Assembly: GCA_963820055.1 (NCBI GenBank)
Contig: CAWFYJ010000006.1
Span: 62,001 to 126,000, forward strand
DNA length: 64,000 bases
Reading direction: 5' to 3'
Origin: RHKX01 sp963820055
Lineage (GTDB): Bacteria > Actinomycetota > Thermoleophilia > Solirubrobacterales > 70-9
How positions within the stretch are numbered: position 1 is the stretch's first letter; each line of letters opens with the position of its first letter. Below are positions 18,500 to 26,367 of the stretch, in pieces. The notes under the pieces were generated by a model, which was given only the letters and a program-made list of their open reading frames with translations, had not been told where the DNA came from and searched no databases. The translations under genes were made by a program, and so were the position numbers.

Positions 18500-19204
18500 A
18501 TGGCCGAGGCGAGAACAGTCCTGATCACCGGCGCGGCGACCGGCATCGGCGCCGCCACCGCGAAACGACTCCACGAGGCGGGCGACCGACTCGTCATCGC
18601 CGGCCGCCGCGAGGAGCCGCTGAACGAGCTCGCCGCCGAGCTCGGCGGCGGGGACGACGTCCTCGTCAAGACCTGCGACGTCACCGAGTGGGAGCAGAAC
18701 ACCGCCCTCGCCGACGCCGCCCTCGAGCGCTTCGGGAGCATCGACGTCGTGTTCGCGAACGCCGGATTCGGCGCCTCTCGCGGCTTCCTCGAGGAATCTC
18801 CCGAGCACTGGCGCGAGATGGTCCTCACCAACGTCCTCGGCGTCGCCCACACCATCCGCTCGACCCTCCCCCACCTGCTCGAGCGCGGCACCGGCCACTA
18901 CGTGATCACCAGCTCCGTAGCCGGCCGCCGCGCCCTGCCAGGGTCGCTCTACTCGGCGACCAAGTGGGCCGCGACCGCAATCGGCGAGTCGCTCCGCGGA
19001 GAGCTCCGCCAGATGCACGAGAACGACGCCATCAAGGTGACGCTCATCGAGCCCGGCATGGTCGACACCCCGTTCTTCGACAACCGTCCCAACAGCGCCC
19101 TCGAGGCCGACGACATCGCCGCGGCCGTCGTCTACGCGATCTCGCAGCCCGATCGCGTCGACGTCAACGAGATCCTGATCCGCCCGGCCTCGCAGCCGAC
19201 TTAG
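18500..19204 (+). CDS. short-chain dehydrogenase/reductase
   Basis: A 234-residue classical SDR with a Rossmann fold. The NAD(P)-binding TGAATGIG (residues about 10-17), the NAG motif in FANAGFGAS, the catalytic Ser in VITSSVAG and the Tyr-Lys pair in YSATKWA are all present. Arg38-Arg39 at the end of the second strand (AGRREEP) suggests NADP preference. The substrate is unknown. ATG 18500 starts directly before the first strand. The gene is divergent from ccmE and followed by hairpins. Confidence 0.9.
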   Translation: MAEARTVLITGAATGIGAATAKRLHEAGDRLVIAGRREEPLNELAAELGGGDDVLVKTCDVTEWEQNTALADAALERFGSIDVVFANAGFGASRGFLEESPEHWREMVLTNVLGVAHTIRSTLPHLLERGTGHYVITSSVAGRRALPGSLYSATKWAATAIGESLRGELRQMHENDAIKVTLIEPGMVDTPFFDNRPNSALEADDIAAAVVYAISQPDRVDVNEILIRPASQPT

Positions 19205-19214
19205 ACAGCTCTCC

Positions 19215-19402
19215 GACCGGATCCTCCGCTTCGCGTCCGGTCCGGTCGGGAGGCGCGGCGAACTGGACGGGATGACATATGTGTTGACCCCAGCCGGGGT
19301 CTCCGCTTCGCGTCCCCTCTGTCGTCGGCAGGCGTCATTCGCCGATGCTGACTGCGTGAACCCGACGAAACCCACCGCATGGGTGGGCGGGATCGGGTTC
19401 AC
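19215..19402. repeat. cluster of three hairpins with a repeated 15-mer
   Basis: Three inverted repeats lie between the SDR gene and tRNA-Gly: GACCGGA (19215-19221) with TCCGGTC (19236-19242); GACCCC (19286-19291) with GGGGTC (19296-19301); and a 10-bp perfect pair GTGAACCCGA (19356-19365) with TCGGGTTCAC (19393-19402) that encloses CCCACC/GGTGGG. The sequence CTCCGCTTCGCGTCC occurs twice, at 19224-19238 and 19301-19315, in or next to the first two hairpins. No convincing ORF is present from 19205 to 19487. They probably act as transcript ends for the SDR gene and the convergent tRNA. Confidence 0.5.
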
Positions 19403-19487
19403 CGCTTCCAAGCCCGACACGTCCCCGGACTGCCCGAACCAGCTCAGCCCTCGTGCGGGATCCTCGGCAGGCTCGCCTGCGTTTCCA

Positions 19488-19558
19488 AGCGGGTGAGGGG
19501 AATCGAACCCCCGTCACCAGCTTGGGAAGCTGGTGCTCTGCCATTGAGCTACACCCGC
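19488..19558 (-). tRNA. tRNA-Gly (anticodon CCC)
   Basis: A 71-base cloverleaf on the minus strand. The acceptor stem is GCGGGTG/CACCCGC, the D-arm begins TAGCTCAATGGCAGAGC, the anticodon stem is CCAGC/GCTGG with loop TTCCCAA (anticodon CCC), and the T-arm is GGGGGTTCGATTCCCC. The 3' CCA is not encoded. Confidence 0.95.
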
Positions 19559-19614
19559 GGGGCGCGCTCATTCTAGGCGGGGCCGCCGCGACGCACCTCT
19601 AACCTTCCCGGCCG

Positions 19615-20139
19615 ATGTCGAACCGTGGATTCATCGCCGTGCTGGCCGCGATCGCGTTCATCGCCCTGCTCACGTTCGGGCTGATCGCGAAGGGCGGCGC
19701 GAACATCGCGGTCGGCCAGGAGGCGCCCGACGCGGCGATGCCGAGGCTCGACGGCGACGGGACGATCAGCCTCACCGACTACGCGGGCAAATGGGTCCTC
19801 GTGAACTTCTGGGCCTCGTGGTGCAAGCCGTGCGAGGACGAGTCACCCGCCATCGAGGCTTTCTCGAAGGAGCATCCCGACCTCGTCGTGCTCGGCATCA
19901 ACTCCGAGGACAACAGCACCGACGCGAACGAGTTCATCGACCGCTACGACCTGACCTGGGACATGGTCAAGGACACCGGTGACCGCAGCGACGCCTACGG
20001 CGTCCTCGGGTTCCCGGAGAGCTTCCTCGTCGACCCCAACGGCGACCTGGCGTGGATCCGCCGCGGGCCGGTCGACAAGCAGATCCTCGAGGAAGAGATC
20101 GCGCCGCTGATCGACGCCGGCGCCACGGCGAAGCCGTGA
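19615..20139 (+). CDS. CcmG/ResA-type membrane-anchored thioredoxin
   Basis: A 174-residue protein with an N-terminal membrane anchor (FIAVLAAIAFIALLTFGLIA) and a TlpA/ResA-like thioredoxin domain outside the membrane. The active site is WCKPC in NFWASWCKPCEDESPA, and the cis-proline loop GFPESFLVD is intact. This type of protein reduces the haem-binding cysteines of apocytochrome c. The downstream ccmH overlaps by GTGA, which supports the CcmG role. The two genes form the second half of the cytochrome c maturation set, split from ccmEF by 1.2 kb. Confidence 0.9.
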   Translation: MSNRGFIAVLAAIAFIALLTFGLIAKGGANIAVGQEAPDAAMPRLDGDGTISLTDYAGKWVLVNFWASWCKPCEDESPAIEAFSKEHPDLVVLGINSEDNSTDANEFIDRYDLTWDMVKDTGDRSDAYGVLGFPESFLVDPNGDLAWIRRGPVDKQILEEEIAPLIDAGATAKP

Positions 20140-20615
20140 GCCGCCTCGCTGCAACGCTGCTCGCGCTGGCGACCCTGGCCTGCTCCTCCCTGCTCCCGGC
20201 CGCTGCGATTGCGGCGCCGGCATCGCTCCCCGACATCGAGGACGAGGTCATGTGCACGGTCTGCGGGACCACGCTGCAGCTCTCCTCCTCGCCCCAGGCA
20301 GAACGCGAACGCGTCTTCATCAACGAGCTGATCTCCGAGGGCAAGAGCAAGGAAGAGGTCAAGGCGGCGCTCGTCGACGAGTACGGTCCCGAGGTCCTGG
20401 CCGTCCCGAGCAACGACGGCTTCGACCTGATCGGCGGCTGGATCCTGCCCGCCGCGGCGGTCCTCGCCGGCGCCGTCGTCGTCGCGCTGGCGGCCCGCCG
20501 CTGGCGCCGCGACCAGCGTCGCGAGGACGTCGCCGCGGAGCCGCCGGCCGGACCGGATCCCGAATCCGCCGACGCCCGGCGCCTCAGCGAGGACCTGAAG
20601 CGCTACGAGGGCTGA
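20136..20615 (+). CDS. ccmH: cytochrome c maturation protein CcmH
   Basis: A 159-residue protein with a signal peptide, a small three-helix extracytoplasmic domain and a C-terminal membrane helix (GGWILPAAAVLAGAVVVALAA). The redox pair is in VMCTVCGTTLQLSSSPQAER, the CcmH equivalent of the family's L-R-C-x-x-C-Q block; CcmH keeps apocytochrome thiols reduced for CcmF. GTG 20136 overlaps the ccmG stop (GTGA). An earlier in-frame ATG inside ccmG would add a non-signal N-terminus and is rejected. Confidence 0.92.
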   Translation: MSRLAATLLALATLACSSLLPAAAIAAPASLPDIEDEVMCTVCGTTLQLSSSPQAERERVFINELISEGKSKEEVKAALVDEYGPEVLAVPSNDGFDLIGGWILPAAAVLAGAVVVALAARRWRRDQRREDVAAEPPAGPDPESADARRLSEDLKRYEG

Positions 20616-20625
20616 CCGGCGCGCC

Positions 20626-22524
20626 TCAGCGCCGCGGCAGGACGACCAGCTTGCGCGGCCGTGAGACCGCCGGCGCCAGATAGGGCCACGCTCGCTCCCT
20701 GGTGACGCGGACCCGGAACCGGAATCGCGTCGGCTCCGAGTAGAAGCGGTCGAACCGGTAGCGCATCCGCCAGTTGCCCCGGGCGTCCGTCCGGAACGCA
20801 TGGCCGACCGTGCGGAACCGCCGGACGCCGCCGCCCCGGGCCTGAAGCTCGACGAGCTTGCCGTGGGGCATCGCGGCACCAAGCACGCCGATCCGGCCGG
20901 CGAATACGACGCGCCGGCCGGCGCGGATCCGGCGCGGGATCGGATCGAGCCGCGCCGAGCCGCGGACAGCGACCGAGACCGGCTCCGACTCGGATCCCAG
21001 GTAGCGACGCGAACCGGCGAACCGGACCACGACCGAGCGCGACGGACCGCGGACCAGCCGTGTCTCGATCCGCCCCCGTGAGTCGGTGCTGAGCGTGCGT
21101 CCGGCGGGCGCCAGCGACGAGCCCGGCGCGAACCGCTCGACGACCTCGACATCGGCGTCGGCGACGGGCTCGCCGCCCGAGTCGCGAAGGGTCGCCTCGA
21201 ACCGCGGCCGGGCGCCGTAGCCGGCCTCGCTCGAGCTGCGGCCGGCGACCGACGCGCGCAGGCGCGTGGCCTCGCGGAGGGGAAAGTGGACGACCATGTC
21301 GGAGCCGTCGGCCCTCGTCGTGCTGATCGCGTAGTTGCCGACCGCGTCGGCGGCGACCGCCCGGAAGACGTAGTCGCCGGGCCGCTCGGCGTTCGAGTCG
21401 ACTCGCGCCTGCAGCTCGCCTCCCGCCATCCGGGTCTCGAGATCGCGCCAGGCGCCGCCCGACACCGGCCGGTAGGAGACCGAGCCGGCGACGAGGCCGG
21501 AGTGACGATCGGCGACGGCGGCACGGATCAGCTCCGGGTCGGCCGGGTCCTCGTGGTCACGGAACGCGAGCTCCGGCGGAGCGTTGTCGACCTGGACGGT
21601 CTCGGAGACGCATCCCGGCGTCGCGTCGCTGCCGTAGTCGTAGGCGCAGACGCGCACGGCATTGCCGCCGTCGACCCAGGGAGCGGAGCGGGTGTCCGCC
21701 GCCGACTCGGCGGCGAAGGCAGGCGGGCAGGGCCGCATCCGCCTCGCCTTCGGCGAACCGGCGACGAGATCGCAGGCGACCGTCCGCGACGGCGCGACCG
21801 CGCGGCCGTTGACCTCGACGGTGACGCGCCGCACGCCCGAGCCCTCGTCGGAGGCGACGACGCCGATCGTCCCCGCACCACGATGCCAGCCGGGAGAGCT
21901 CAGCGATCCGCCGGCAACGGTCGCCGGGGAGCGGCGGTCCGCGATCGTCAGGCGGACCGACCGGACCCAGGCCTTCGCCTGGTCGCTCGCCGGGCAGCCG
22001 CTCGCCTCGTCGCAGGTCAGGGTGGCGGCGAACCCTGCGCGCCCGCCGTCGCCGAGCTCGCGCTCGAAGCGCTCGAAACCGGTGGCCGTGTTGCTGCCGG
22101 ATGCGATCCGCCCGGCCTCCCCGCCGCCGTCACCGAGGAAGGACAGTCGAGCCGCGTGTCCGGCGTCGTTGCGGAGCCTCGCCTCGGCGCTCACCGCGAC
22201 GATCCGCCCGCCCTCCGGCGCCGACCACGAGATCCGGCCGTAGCGGCCCCTGGGCGAGCCCGTGATCGAGCGGATCTGGAGCGAGTTGCCGTCCTCGTCC
22301 TCCTCACATCGATAGAGAAAGCCGTAGTCGCCGCCGTTGACCCGGTCGAAGCTGGCGTCCGGGAACTCCCGGTTCGCGCGATCGCACTGGACGACCTCGT
22401 AACGACCCGCGGTCGCGCGGGGCGGCGCGAGCAGCAGGGCGACCGAGAGGATCAGAAAGAGGGCTGCGGCGAGTCGCCGCACGGAGATCGGGAGCTTTCG
22501 CGGCTCTGGCGTTGTCGGGCTCAT
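20626..22524 (-). CDS. large secreted protein with Ig-like/carbohydrate-binding-like repeats
   Basis: A 632-residue exported protein (signal LAAALFLILSVALLLAPPRATA). No catalytic signature is visible. The middle shows Ig-like segments with D-N-A-P-P-E-L and D-x-x-S-G-V/L repeats (ASDEGSGVRRVTVEVNGR, AVADRHSGLVAGSVSY). Near the C-terminus are bacterial Ig-like blocks (GGEPVADADVEVVE, GRIGVLGAAMPHGKLVELQ). Paired cysteines in the N-terminal half (ACDLVAG...MRPCPPAF, CAYDYGSDATPGC) suggest disulfides. Proteins built this way are common in Solirubrobacterales and are presumed surface or matrix components. It is convergent with ccmH, 10 bases away. Confidence 0.75.
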   Translation of the reverse strand: MSPTTPEPRKLPISVRRLAAALFLILSVALLLAPPRATAGRYEVVQCDRANREFPDASFDRVNGGDYGFLYRCEEDEDGNSLQIRSITGSPRGRYGRISWSAPEGGRIVAVSAEARLRNDAGHAARLSFLGDGGGEAGRIASGSNTATGFERFERELGDGGRAGFAATLTCDEASGCPASDQAKAWVRSVRLTIADRRSPATVAGGSLSSPGWHRGAGTIGVVASDEGSGVRRVTVEVNGRAVAPSRTVACDLVAGSPKARRMRPCPPAFAAESAADTRSAPWVDGGNAVRVCAYDYGSDATPGCVSETVQVDNAPPELAFRDHEDPADPELIRAAVADRHSGLVAGSVSYRPVSGGAWRDLETRMAGGELQARVDSNAERPGDYVFRAVAADAVGNYAISTTRADGSDMVVHFPLREATRLRASVAGRSSSEAGYGARPRFEATLRDSGGEPVADADVEVVERFAPGSSLAPAGRTLSTDSRGRIETRLVRGPSRSVVVRFAGSRRYLGSESEPVSVAVRGSARLDPIPRRIRAGRRVVFAGRIGVLGAAMPHGKLVELQARGGGVRRFRTVGHAFRTDARGNWRMRYRFDRFYSEPTRFRFRVRVTRERAWPYLAPAVSRPRKLVVLPRR

Positions 22525-22619
22525 CGGCGGATCGGCCTCCTCTGCTCGGATCGAGGCGCCGCGATGTCGGCGCTCGACCCTGAGACCCCGTCCCCGACCG
22601 CGGCGCCCCCGCGGGAGTG

Positions 22620-22844
22620 TCAGCGGCCCTGCGCCGTCCGCGTCAGCGCGGCGAGCACGGCCGCCGCCGGGCGCGGGCCGCCGCAGGTGGCGGCGAACTC
22701 GGCCCAGAAGGCCCGGCGAGTCGGCGGATCGAGCGCCGGGAGGATCAGGCGCAGCTCGGCGGCGAGCGCGGGATCACGGGCGAGCGCAGCTCGCACGGCT
22801 GCAAGCTCGTCGCGGGACAGCCCGTCCTGATCGATCGGCGGCAT
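22620..22844 (-). CDS. small helical protein of unknown function
   Basis: A 74-residue protein starting at ATG 22844 (MPPIDQDGLSRDELAAVRAA). It is predicted to be entirely helical, with no membrane segment, and contains one cysteine. Regular heptad-like Leu/Ala spacing and a third-position GC pattern suggest a real gene. It follows the 22892-23107 gene by 47 bases on the same strand and may be the last gene of the roadblock mini-operon. No family is recognised. Confidence 0.45.
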   Translation of the reverse strand: MPPIDQDGLSRDELAAVRAALARDPALAAELRLILPALDPPTRRAFWAEFAATCGGPRPAAAVLAALTRTAQGR

Positions 22845-22891
22845 TCACGGTGGTGAACCCCGGCCCGGCGATCGCCGCCCCCCTGCCTCGC

Positions 22892-23107
22892 TCAGTCCTG
22901 CTCGTCGCCCGCGATCAGCTCGTCGGCGACCGCGAACAGCACGGCGCCCCGCTCGCTCTCGGGCTCGAGGGCGATCTCCTCGCCCCCGGCGTAACGGACT
23001 CGCGCGAACGGCCTGCCTCGCATCTTCCGGCGCCGGAGGTAGGCCTTCCCCTCCTCGCCGTAGGAGCTGACGCGGTCGATCAGGAAGCGATGGGGCTTCT
23101 CGATCAC
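22892..23107 (-). CDS. small unknown protein coupled to the roadblock gene
   Basis: A 71-residue basic-then-acidic protein (start VIEKPHRFLIDRVSSYGEEG; middle RRRKMRGRPFARVRYAGGEE). Its GTG start at 23107 overlaps the roadblock gene stop as GTGA, so the two are translated together. No family is recognised. The small beta-rich pattern RPFARVRYAGGEEIAL could be a single barrel or a protein-interaction unit. It may work with the roadblock protein, which is inference from coupling. Confidence 0.6.
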   Translation of the reverse strand: MIEKPHRFLIDRVSSYGEEGKAYLRRRKMRGRPFARVRYAGGEEIALEPESERGAVLFAVADELIAGDEQD

Positions 23108-23472
23108 GCCGGCACCGCGTCGAGCCGGCGCAGCGCCGCCCGCAGGTCGCAGAGGAGAAGCGAGGAGAGCGAGAAGCGATCCGCGATCCCGATGACCGAG
23201 AACCGGTCCGAGCGGACCGCGAAGACCTCGCCGCCGTCGATCGCGACGTGGACGTAGGCGGGGTCCGGTCGCGAGGGGTCGGCCGCCGCGTCCCAGAGCC
23301 GCTTCGACCGGCCGGCCCAGTCGTTCGCGGACGTTGCCGCCGCGACCTCGCCATCGGCGCCGATCACGGCGCACGCGCGCAGGCCCGCCGCCTCCTCGAG
23401 GAGCTCGGCTACGACGTCGGCGGCGACGGCCGAGCGGTCGCTCGCGTCCGTCACCGGCGGGCTCGCAGACAT
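23104..23472 (-). CDS. roadblock/LC7-like protein
   Basis: A 122-residue protein with the roadblock/LC7 pattern: an N-terminal amphipathic helix (AADVVAELLEEAAGL), strand ACAVIGADGEVAAA, an alpha segment, then strands YVHVAIDGGEVFAVRSD and FSVIGIADRF and a C-terminal helix. Roadblock proteins in bacteria often regulate small MglA-type GTPases; no GTPase is encoded near. It begins the three-gene minus operon 23472-22620. Family assignment is by fold pattern, so moderate. Confidence 0.6.
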   Translation of the reverse strand: MSASPPVTDASDRSAVAADVVAELLEEAAGLRACAVIGADGEVAAATSANDWAGRSKRLWDAAADPSRPDPAYVHVAIDGGEVFAVRSDRFSVIGIADRFSLSSLLLCDLRAALRRLDAVPA

Positions 23473-23502
23473 CCATCCTTCACCTGGTGGAAAATAGCGG
23501 CC

Positions 23503-23643
23503 ATGGATCTCGCCAGAGGCTCGTGGATCACGGTCGTCGTCATCTGCTTGGTGGCGGCGCTGCTCGTCGCGATCAACGGATACACGGGCTACGCGATCAC
23601 GCTGATCGCCGTCGGGCTCGCCGCCGGCGTCAACCTGACCTGA
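23503..23643 (+). CDS. tiny membrane protein
   Basis: A 46-residue protein (MDLARGSWITVVVICLVAAL...) with two adjacent hydrophobic segments, WITVVVICLVAALLVAI and YAITLIAVGLAAGVNL, around a short NGYTG turn. It probably forms a membrane hairpin. ATG 23503 follows GGTGGAAAA. It is divergent from the roadblock gene (30 bases) and its stop is three bases from the convergent CDF gene. No family is recognised. Confidence 0.55.
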   Translation: MDLARGSWITVVVICLVAALLVAINGYTGYAITLIAVGLAAGVNLT

Positions 23644-23646
23644 GCT

Positions 23647-24555
23647 TCAGCCCTGCCGGAACGGGCCGGCCGCTTCGCGCGGAGGCCGGTAAGACTCCTC
23701 GGGCTCGACGTGGATGAGGACGTCGGCGTCGCTGAACAGCGCCTCGATCGCGTCGCGGAGCCGATGCGCTTCCTCGTGCGCCTGCTCGAGGCTCGTTCCC
23801 GTCCGGAACTGCACGTGCATGTCGATGTGCCGCCGCGATCCGGCCCGGCGGCCGCGAAGCTTGTGGTAGCCGGCCATCTCCGGCGGCCGGGACTCGGCGA
23901 TCACCGTCTCGATCCGGTCCATCTCCTCGTCGGGCAGGGCCTCGTCCATAAGGACCCGCCCCGACCGCATCGCCAGCCGGACCCCGGTCGCGACGATCGC
24001 GCCGGCGACGAGCAGCGCCGCGATCGAGTCGAAGGCCGCATTGCCGGTGACCTCGACGAGCACGAGGCCGACCAGCACGGCGACCGATGTGAGCGCATCA
24101 GCCCGGAGGTGCGCGGCGTCGCCTTCGAGTGCCGGCGACTCCAGGGCCTTCGCCCGGCGGTAGAGGTAACCGGAGACGACGAGGTTGGCGACGATCGAGA
24201 GGGCGATGATCGCGATGCCGATGCCGACCGATTCGACCTCGGAGCCGCTGATCAGCCGCCGGACGGCCTCGATGACGATGATCACCGCGCCGAGGAGGAT
24301 CAGCATCGCCTCGGCTCCCGCCGCGACGTTCTCGGCCTTCTCGTGGCCATAGGGGTGGTCCTGGTCGGCGGGCTCCTCGGCCTTGCGGACCGAGACGAGG
24401 GCGATCAGCGATGCGATCAGATCGATTGCCGAATGGACGGCCTCGGTGAGGATCGCGATCGAGCCGGTGAGGACGCCGGCGACGACCTTGAGGAGGATCA
24501 GAACGCAGTTCGAGGCGACCGAGAGCCACGCAGCTCCGGCCTTCGTCGAGGTCAA
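23647..24555 (-). CDS. cation diffusion facilitator family transporter
   Basis: A 302-residue metal/proton antiporter of the CDF family, probably exporting Zn, Co, Fe or Mn. Six membrane helices are visible. The helix 2 motif TEAVHSAIDLIASLIALVS and the helix 5 motif HLRADALTSVAVLVG provide the metal-site residues (H-x3-D in each). HPYGHEKAEN after helix 2 is diagnostic. The cytoplasmic C-terminal domain contains the metal-sensing HIDMHVQFRTGTSLEQAHEEAH segment. TTG 24555 overlaps the rdgB stop (TTGA). Metal specificity cannot be read. Confidence 0.92.
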   Translation of the reverse strand: MTSTKAGAAWLSVASNCVLILLKVVAGVLTGSIAILTEAVHSAIDLIASLIALVSVRKAEEPADQDHPYGHEKAENVAAGAEAMLILLGAVIIVIEAVRRLISGSEVESVGIGIAIIALSIVANLVVSGYLYRRAKALESPALEGDAAHLRADALTSVAVLVGLVLVEVTGNAAFDSIAALLVAGAIVATGVRLAMRSGRVLMDEALPDEEMDRIETVIAESRPPEMAGYHKLRGRRAGSRRHIDMHVQFRTGTSLEQAHEEAHRLRDAIEALFSDADVLIHVEPEESYRPPREAAGPFRQG

Positions 24556-25151
24556 GACGACTCGCCGATGGCGGCGTGGATCGCCCGTGCCGCGCGGCCG
24601 CGATGGGAGATCGAGTGCTTCTCCTCGGCGCTGAGCTCGGCCATCGTCCGGCCGTCGCCGATGTCGTCGGGGACGAAGGCCGGGTCGTAGCCGAAGCCGC
24701 CGTCGCCGCGGGGCCGGTCGGTCAGCGTTCCCTCGCAGCGGGCCTCGCGCAGCGTCTCGACGCCCTCCGGGTCGATGTAGGCGATCGCGCAGACGTAGGC
24801 GACTGACCGGTCCTCGGCTCCGCTCAGCTCCTCGATGAGCAGGTCGAGGTTCTCCTCGTCCGTGGCCCCCTCGCCGGCGTACCGGGCCGAGCGAACGCCG
24901 GGCCTGCCGCCGAGCGCGTTCGCGGCGATTCCGGAGTCGTCGGCGAGGACGGCGCGGCCGGTCTGCTCGTGGGCGGCGCGCGCCTTGCCGAGCGCGTTTT
25001 CGGCGAACGTCTCGCCATCCTCGGGCGGCAGCGTCACCGACTCCGGCAGCGGCTCGAGGTCGAATTCGGAAAGGATCTCGCCGAGCTCGGCGAGCTTGTG
25101 CTGGTTCCGGGTGGCGACGACGATCGACCGCCGGTGCGGCCGGCCGGTCAA
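24552..25151 (-). CDS. rdgB: XTP/dITP diphosphatase (RdgB/HAM1)
   Basis: A 199-residue housekeeping enzyme that hydrolyses non-canonical purine nucleotides (XTP, dITP) so they are not built into DNA or RNA. The N-terminal VATRNQHKLAELGEIL, ENALGKARAAHEQTG, the active-site VLADDSGIAANALGG and the C-terminal FGYDPAFVPDD and SHRGRAARAI blocks are all conserved. It uses TTG 25151, overlapping the rph stop. The rph-rdgB pair is a widespread operon arrangement. Confidence 0.96.
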   Translation of the reverse strand: MTGRPHRRSIVVATRNQHKLAELGEILSEFDLEPLPESVTLPPEDGETFAENALGKARAAHEQTGRAVLADDSGIAANALGGRPGVRSARYAGEGATDEENLDLLIEELSGAEDRSVAYVCAIAYIDPEGVETLREARCEGTLTDRPRGDGGFGYDPAFVPDDIGDGRTMAELSAEEKHSISHRGRAARAIHAAIGESS

Positions 25152-25876
25152 GCCCCCGTCGCCTCCTCCTGGACGGCGCGCAGTTCGTTGATCCCGGCCT
25201 CGGCCAGTGCCAGCAGCTCGTCGAGCGAGGCGCGGGAGAGAGGCGTCTGCTCGGCGGTCGCCTGGACTTCGACGAGGCCGCCGTCGCCGGTCATCACGAC
25301 GTTCGCGTCGACTTCAGCGGTCGAATCCTCGGAGTAGTCGAGGTCGCAGAGTGCGCGGCCATCGCTGATTCCGACGCTGACGGCGGCGACCGTGCCGGTG
25401 AACGGCAGAGCCGCGAGCTCGCCGCGCTCGACGAGACCGGCCAGCGCGAGATTGAGGGCGACGTAGGCGCCCGTGATCGAGGCGCAGCGGGTGCCGCCGT
25501 CGGCCTGGAGCACGTCGCAGTCCACCCAGACCGCGCGCTCGCCGAGCGCCTCGAAGTCGACGACGACCCGCAGCGCCCTGCCGATCAGGCGCTGGATCTC
25601 GATCGAGCGTCCGTCCGGGCGACCGCGCTTGGAGTCGCGCTCCTTGCGTTCGCCTGTGGAGGCCGGAAGCATCGCGTACTCGGCGGTGACCCAGCCCTTG
25701 CCGCGGCCGCGCATCCACCGCGGGACCTCGTCCTGGATCGAGGCGGTGCAGATGACCCGCGTCTCCCCGATCGAGATCAGTGCCGAGCCGTCGGCCGTGC
25801 GAACGAATCCGGGCTCGATCGTGACTGGGCGCATCTGCGCCGCAGTCCGCCCGTAACTCCGCTCCGCCTCGGCCAT
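25148..25876 (-). CDS. rph: ribonuclease PH
   Basis: A 242-residue phosphorolytic 3'-exonuclease that trims tRNA 3' ends. The N-terminal RSYGRTAAQMRPVTIEPGF, GSALISIGETRVICTASI, GWVTAEYAMLPASTGER, GRSIEIQRLIGRALR, ADGGTRCASITGAYVAL and the C-terminal DLDYSEDSTAEVDANVVM are strongly conserved. ATG 25876 gives the normal family N-terminus; an in-frame start at 25897 would add seven residues not seen in the family. First gene of rph-rdgB-CDF. Confidence 0.96.
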   Translation of the reverse strand: MAEAERSYGRTAAQMRPVTIEPGFVRTADGSALISIGETRVICTASIQDEVPRWMRGRGKGWVTAEYAMLPASTGERKERDSKRGRPDGRSIEIQRLIGRALRVVVDFEALGERAVWVDCDVLQADGGTRCASITGAYVALNLALAGLVERGELAALPFTGTVAAVSVGISDGRALCDLDYSEDSTAEVDANVVMTGDGGLVEVQATAEQTPLSRASLDELLALAEAGINELRAVQEEATGA

Positions 25877-25943
25877 CGGCGCAGTGTTCCAGATCACGAT
25901 CGGCGGCCGCCCGCCGCAGCGGACGACCGCCGAAACGGACGGC

Positions 25944-26198
25944 TCAACCGCCGAACGTGATCTTCTGGACGCCCTGGATGATCTTCTTGGTGATCGCCTC
26001 GGCGAGCTCCTTGCCGATCCCCGACAGGCTCCCGAGGCCGCCGACCGCGGCGACCATGCCGCCCATCAGCGCGGCGACGAGCAGGACCAGGCCCACGTAC
26101 TCGACGGTTCCCTGACCCGACTCGCCCGCAAGGCGCGAGCGCAGCCCGGCGGCAGCCGCCGAGATCCGGCAATGAGCGAGACCGAACATTGCGTACAT
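25944..26198 (-). CDS. Flp-type (class III signal) pilin-like protein
   Basis: An 84-residue protein with the prepilin pattern ESGQGTVEYVGLVLLVAALMGG: a Gly-containing cleavage region, Glu five residues later and a long hydrophobic helix, as in Flp/Tad pilins. AAGGGAG sits seven bases upstream of ATG 26198. The mature C-terminus (ELAEAITKKIIQGVQKITFGG) is helical and basic. No tad assembly gene, prepilin peptidase or TadE is present here, so its secretion machinery must be elsewhere. It could be an envelope pseudopilin rather than a pilus subunit. Confidence 0.7.
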   Translation of the reverse strand: MYAMFGLAHCRISAAAAGLRSRLAGESGQGTVEYVGLVLLVAALMGGMVAAVGGLGSLSGIGKELAEAITKKIIQGVQKITFGG

Positions 26199-26367
26199 CG
26201 CGAACTCCCTTCCCGGCGTCAGCCGCCGGTTCGATTGACCGCATCGATGCTTCGCCCGGCGAGCCGACCGATCAATGCCTCCGTGTGCCGATCCCGCGGA
26301 GCCCAGTGCCGACTCTGTGAAATCGCCATCCGGCGATCGGGGCCGATCGCGTAACCTGCGGCGGCCG

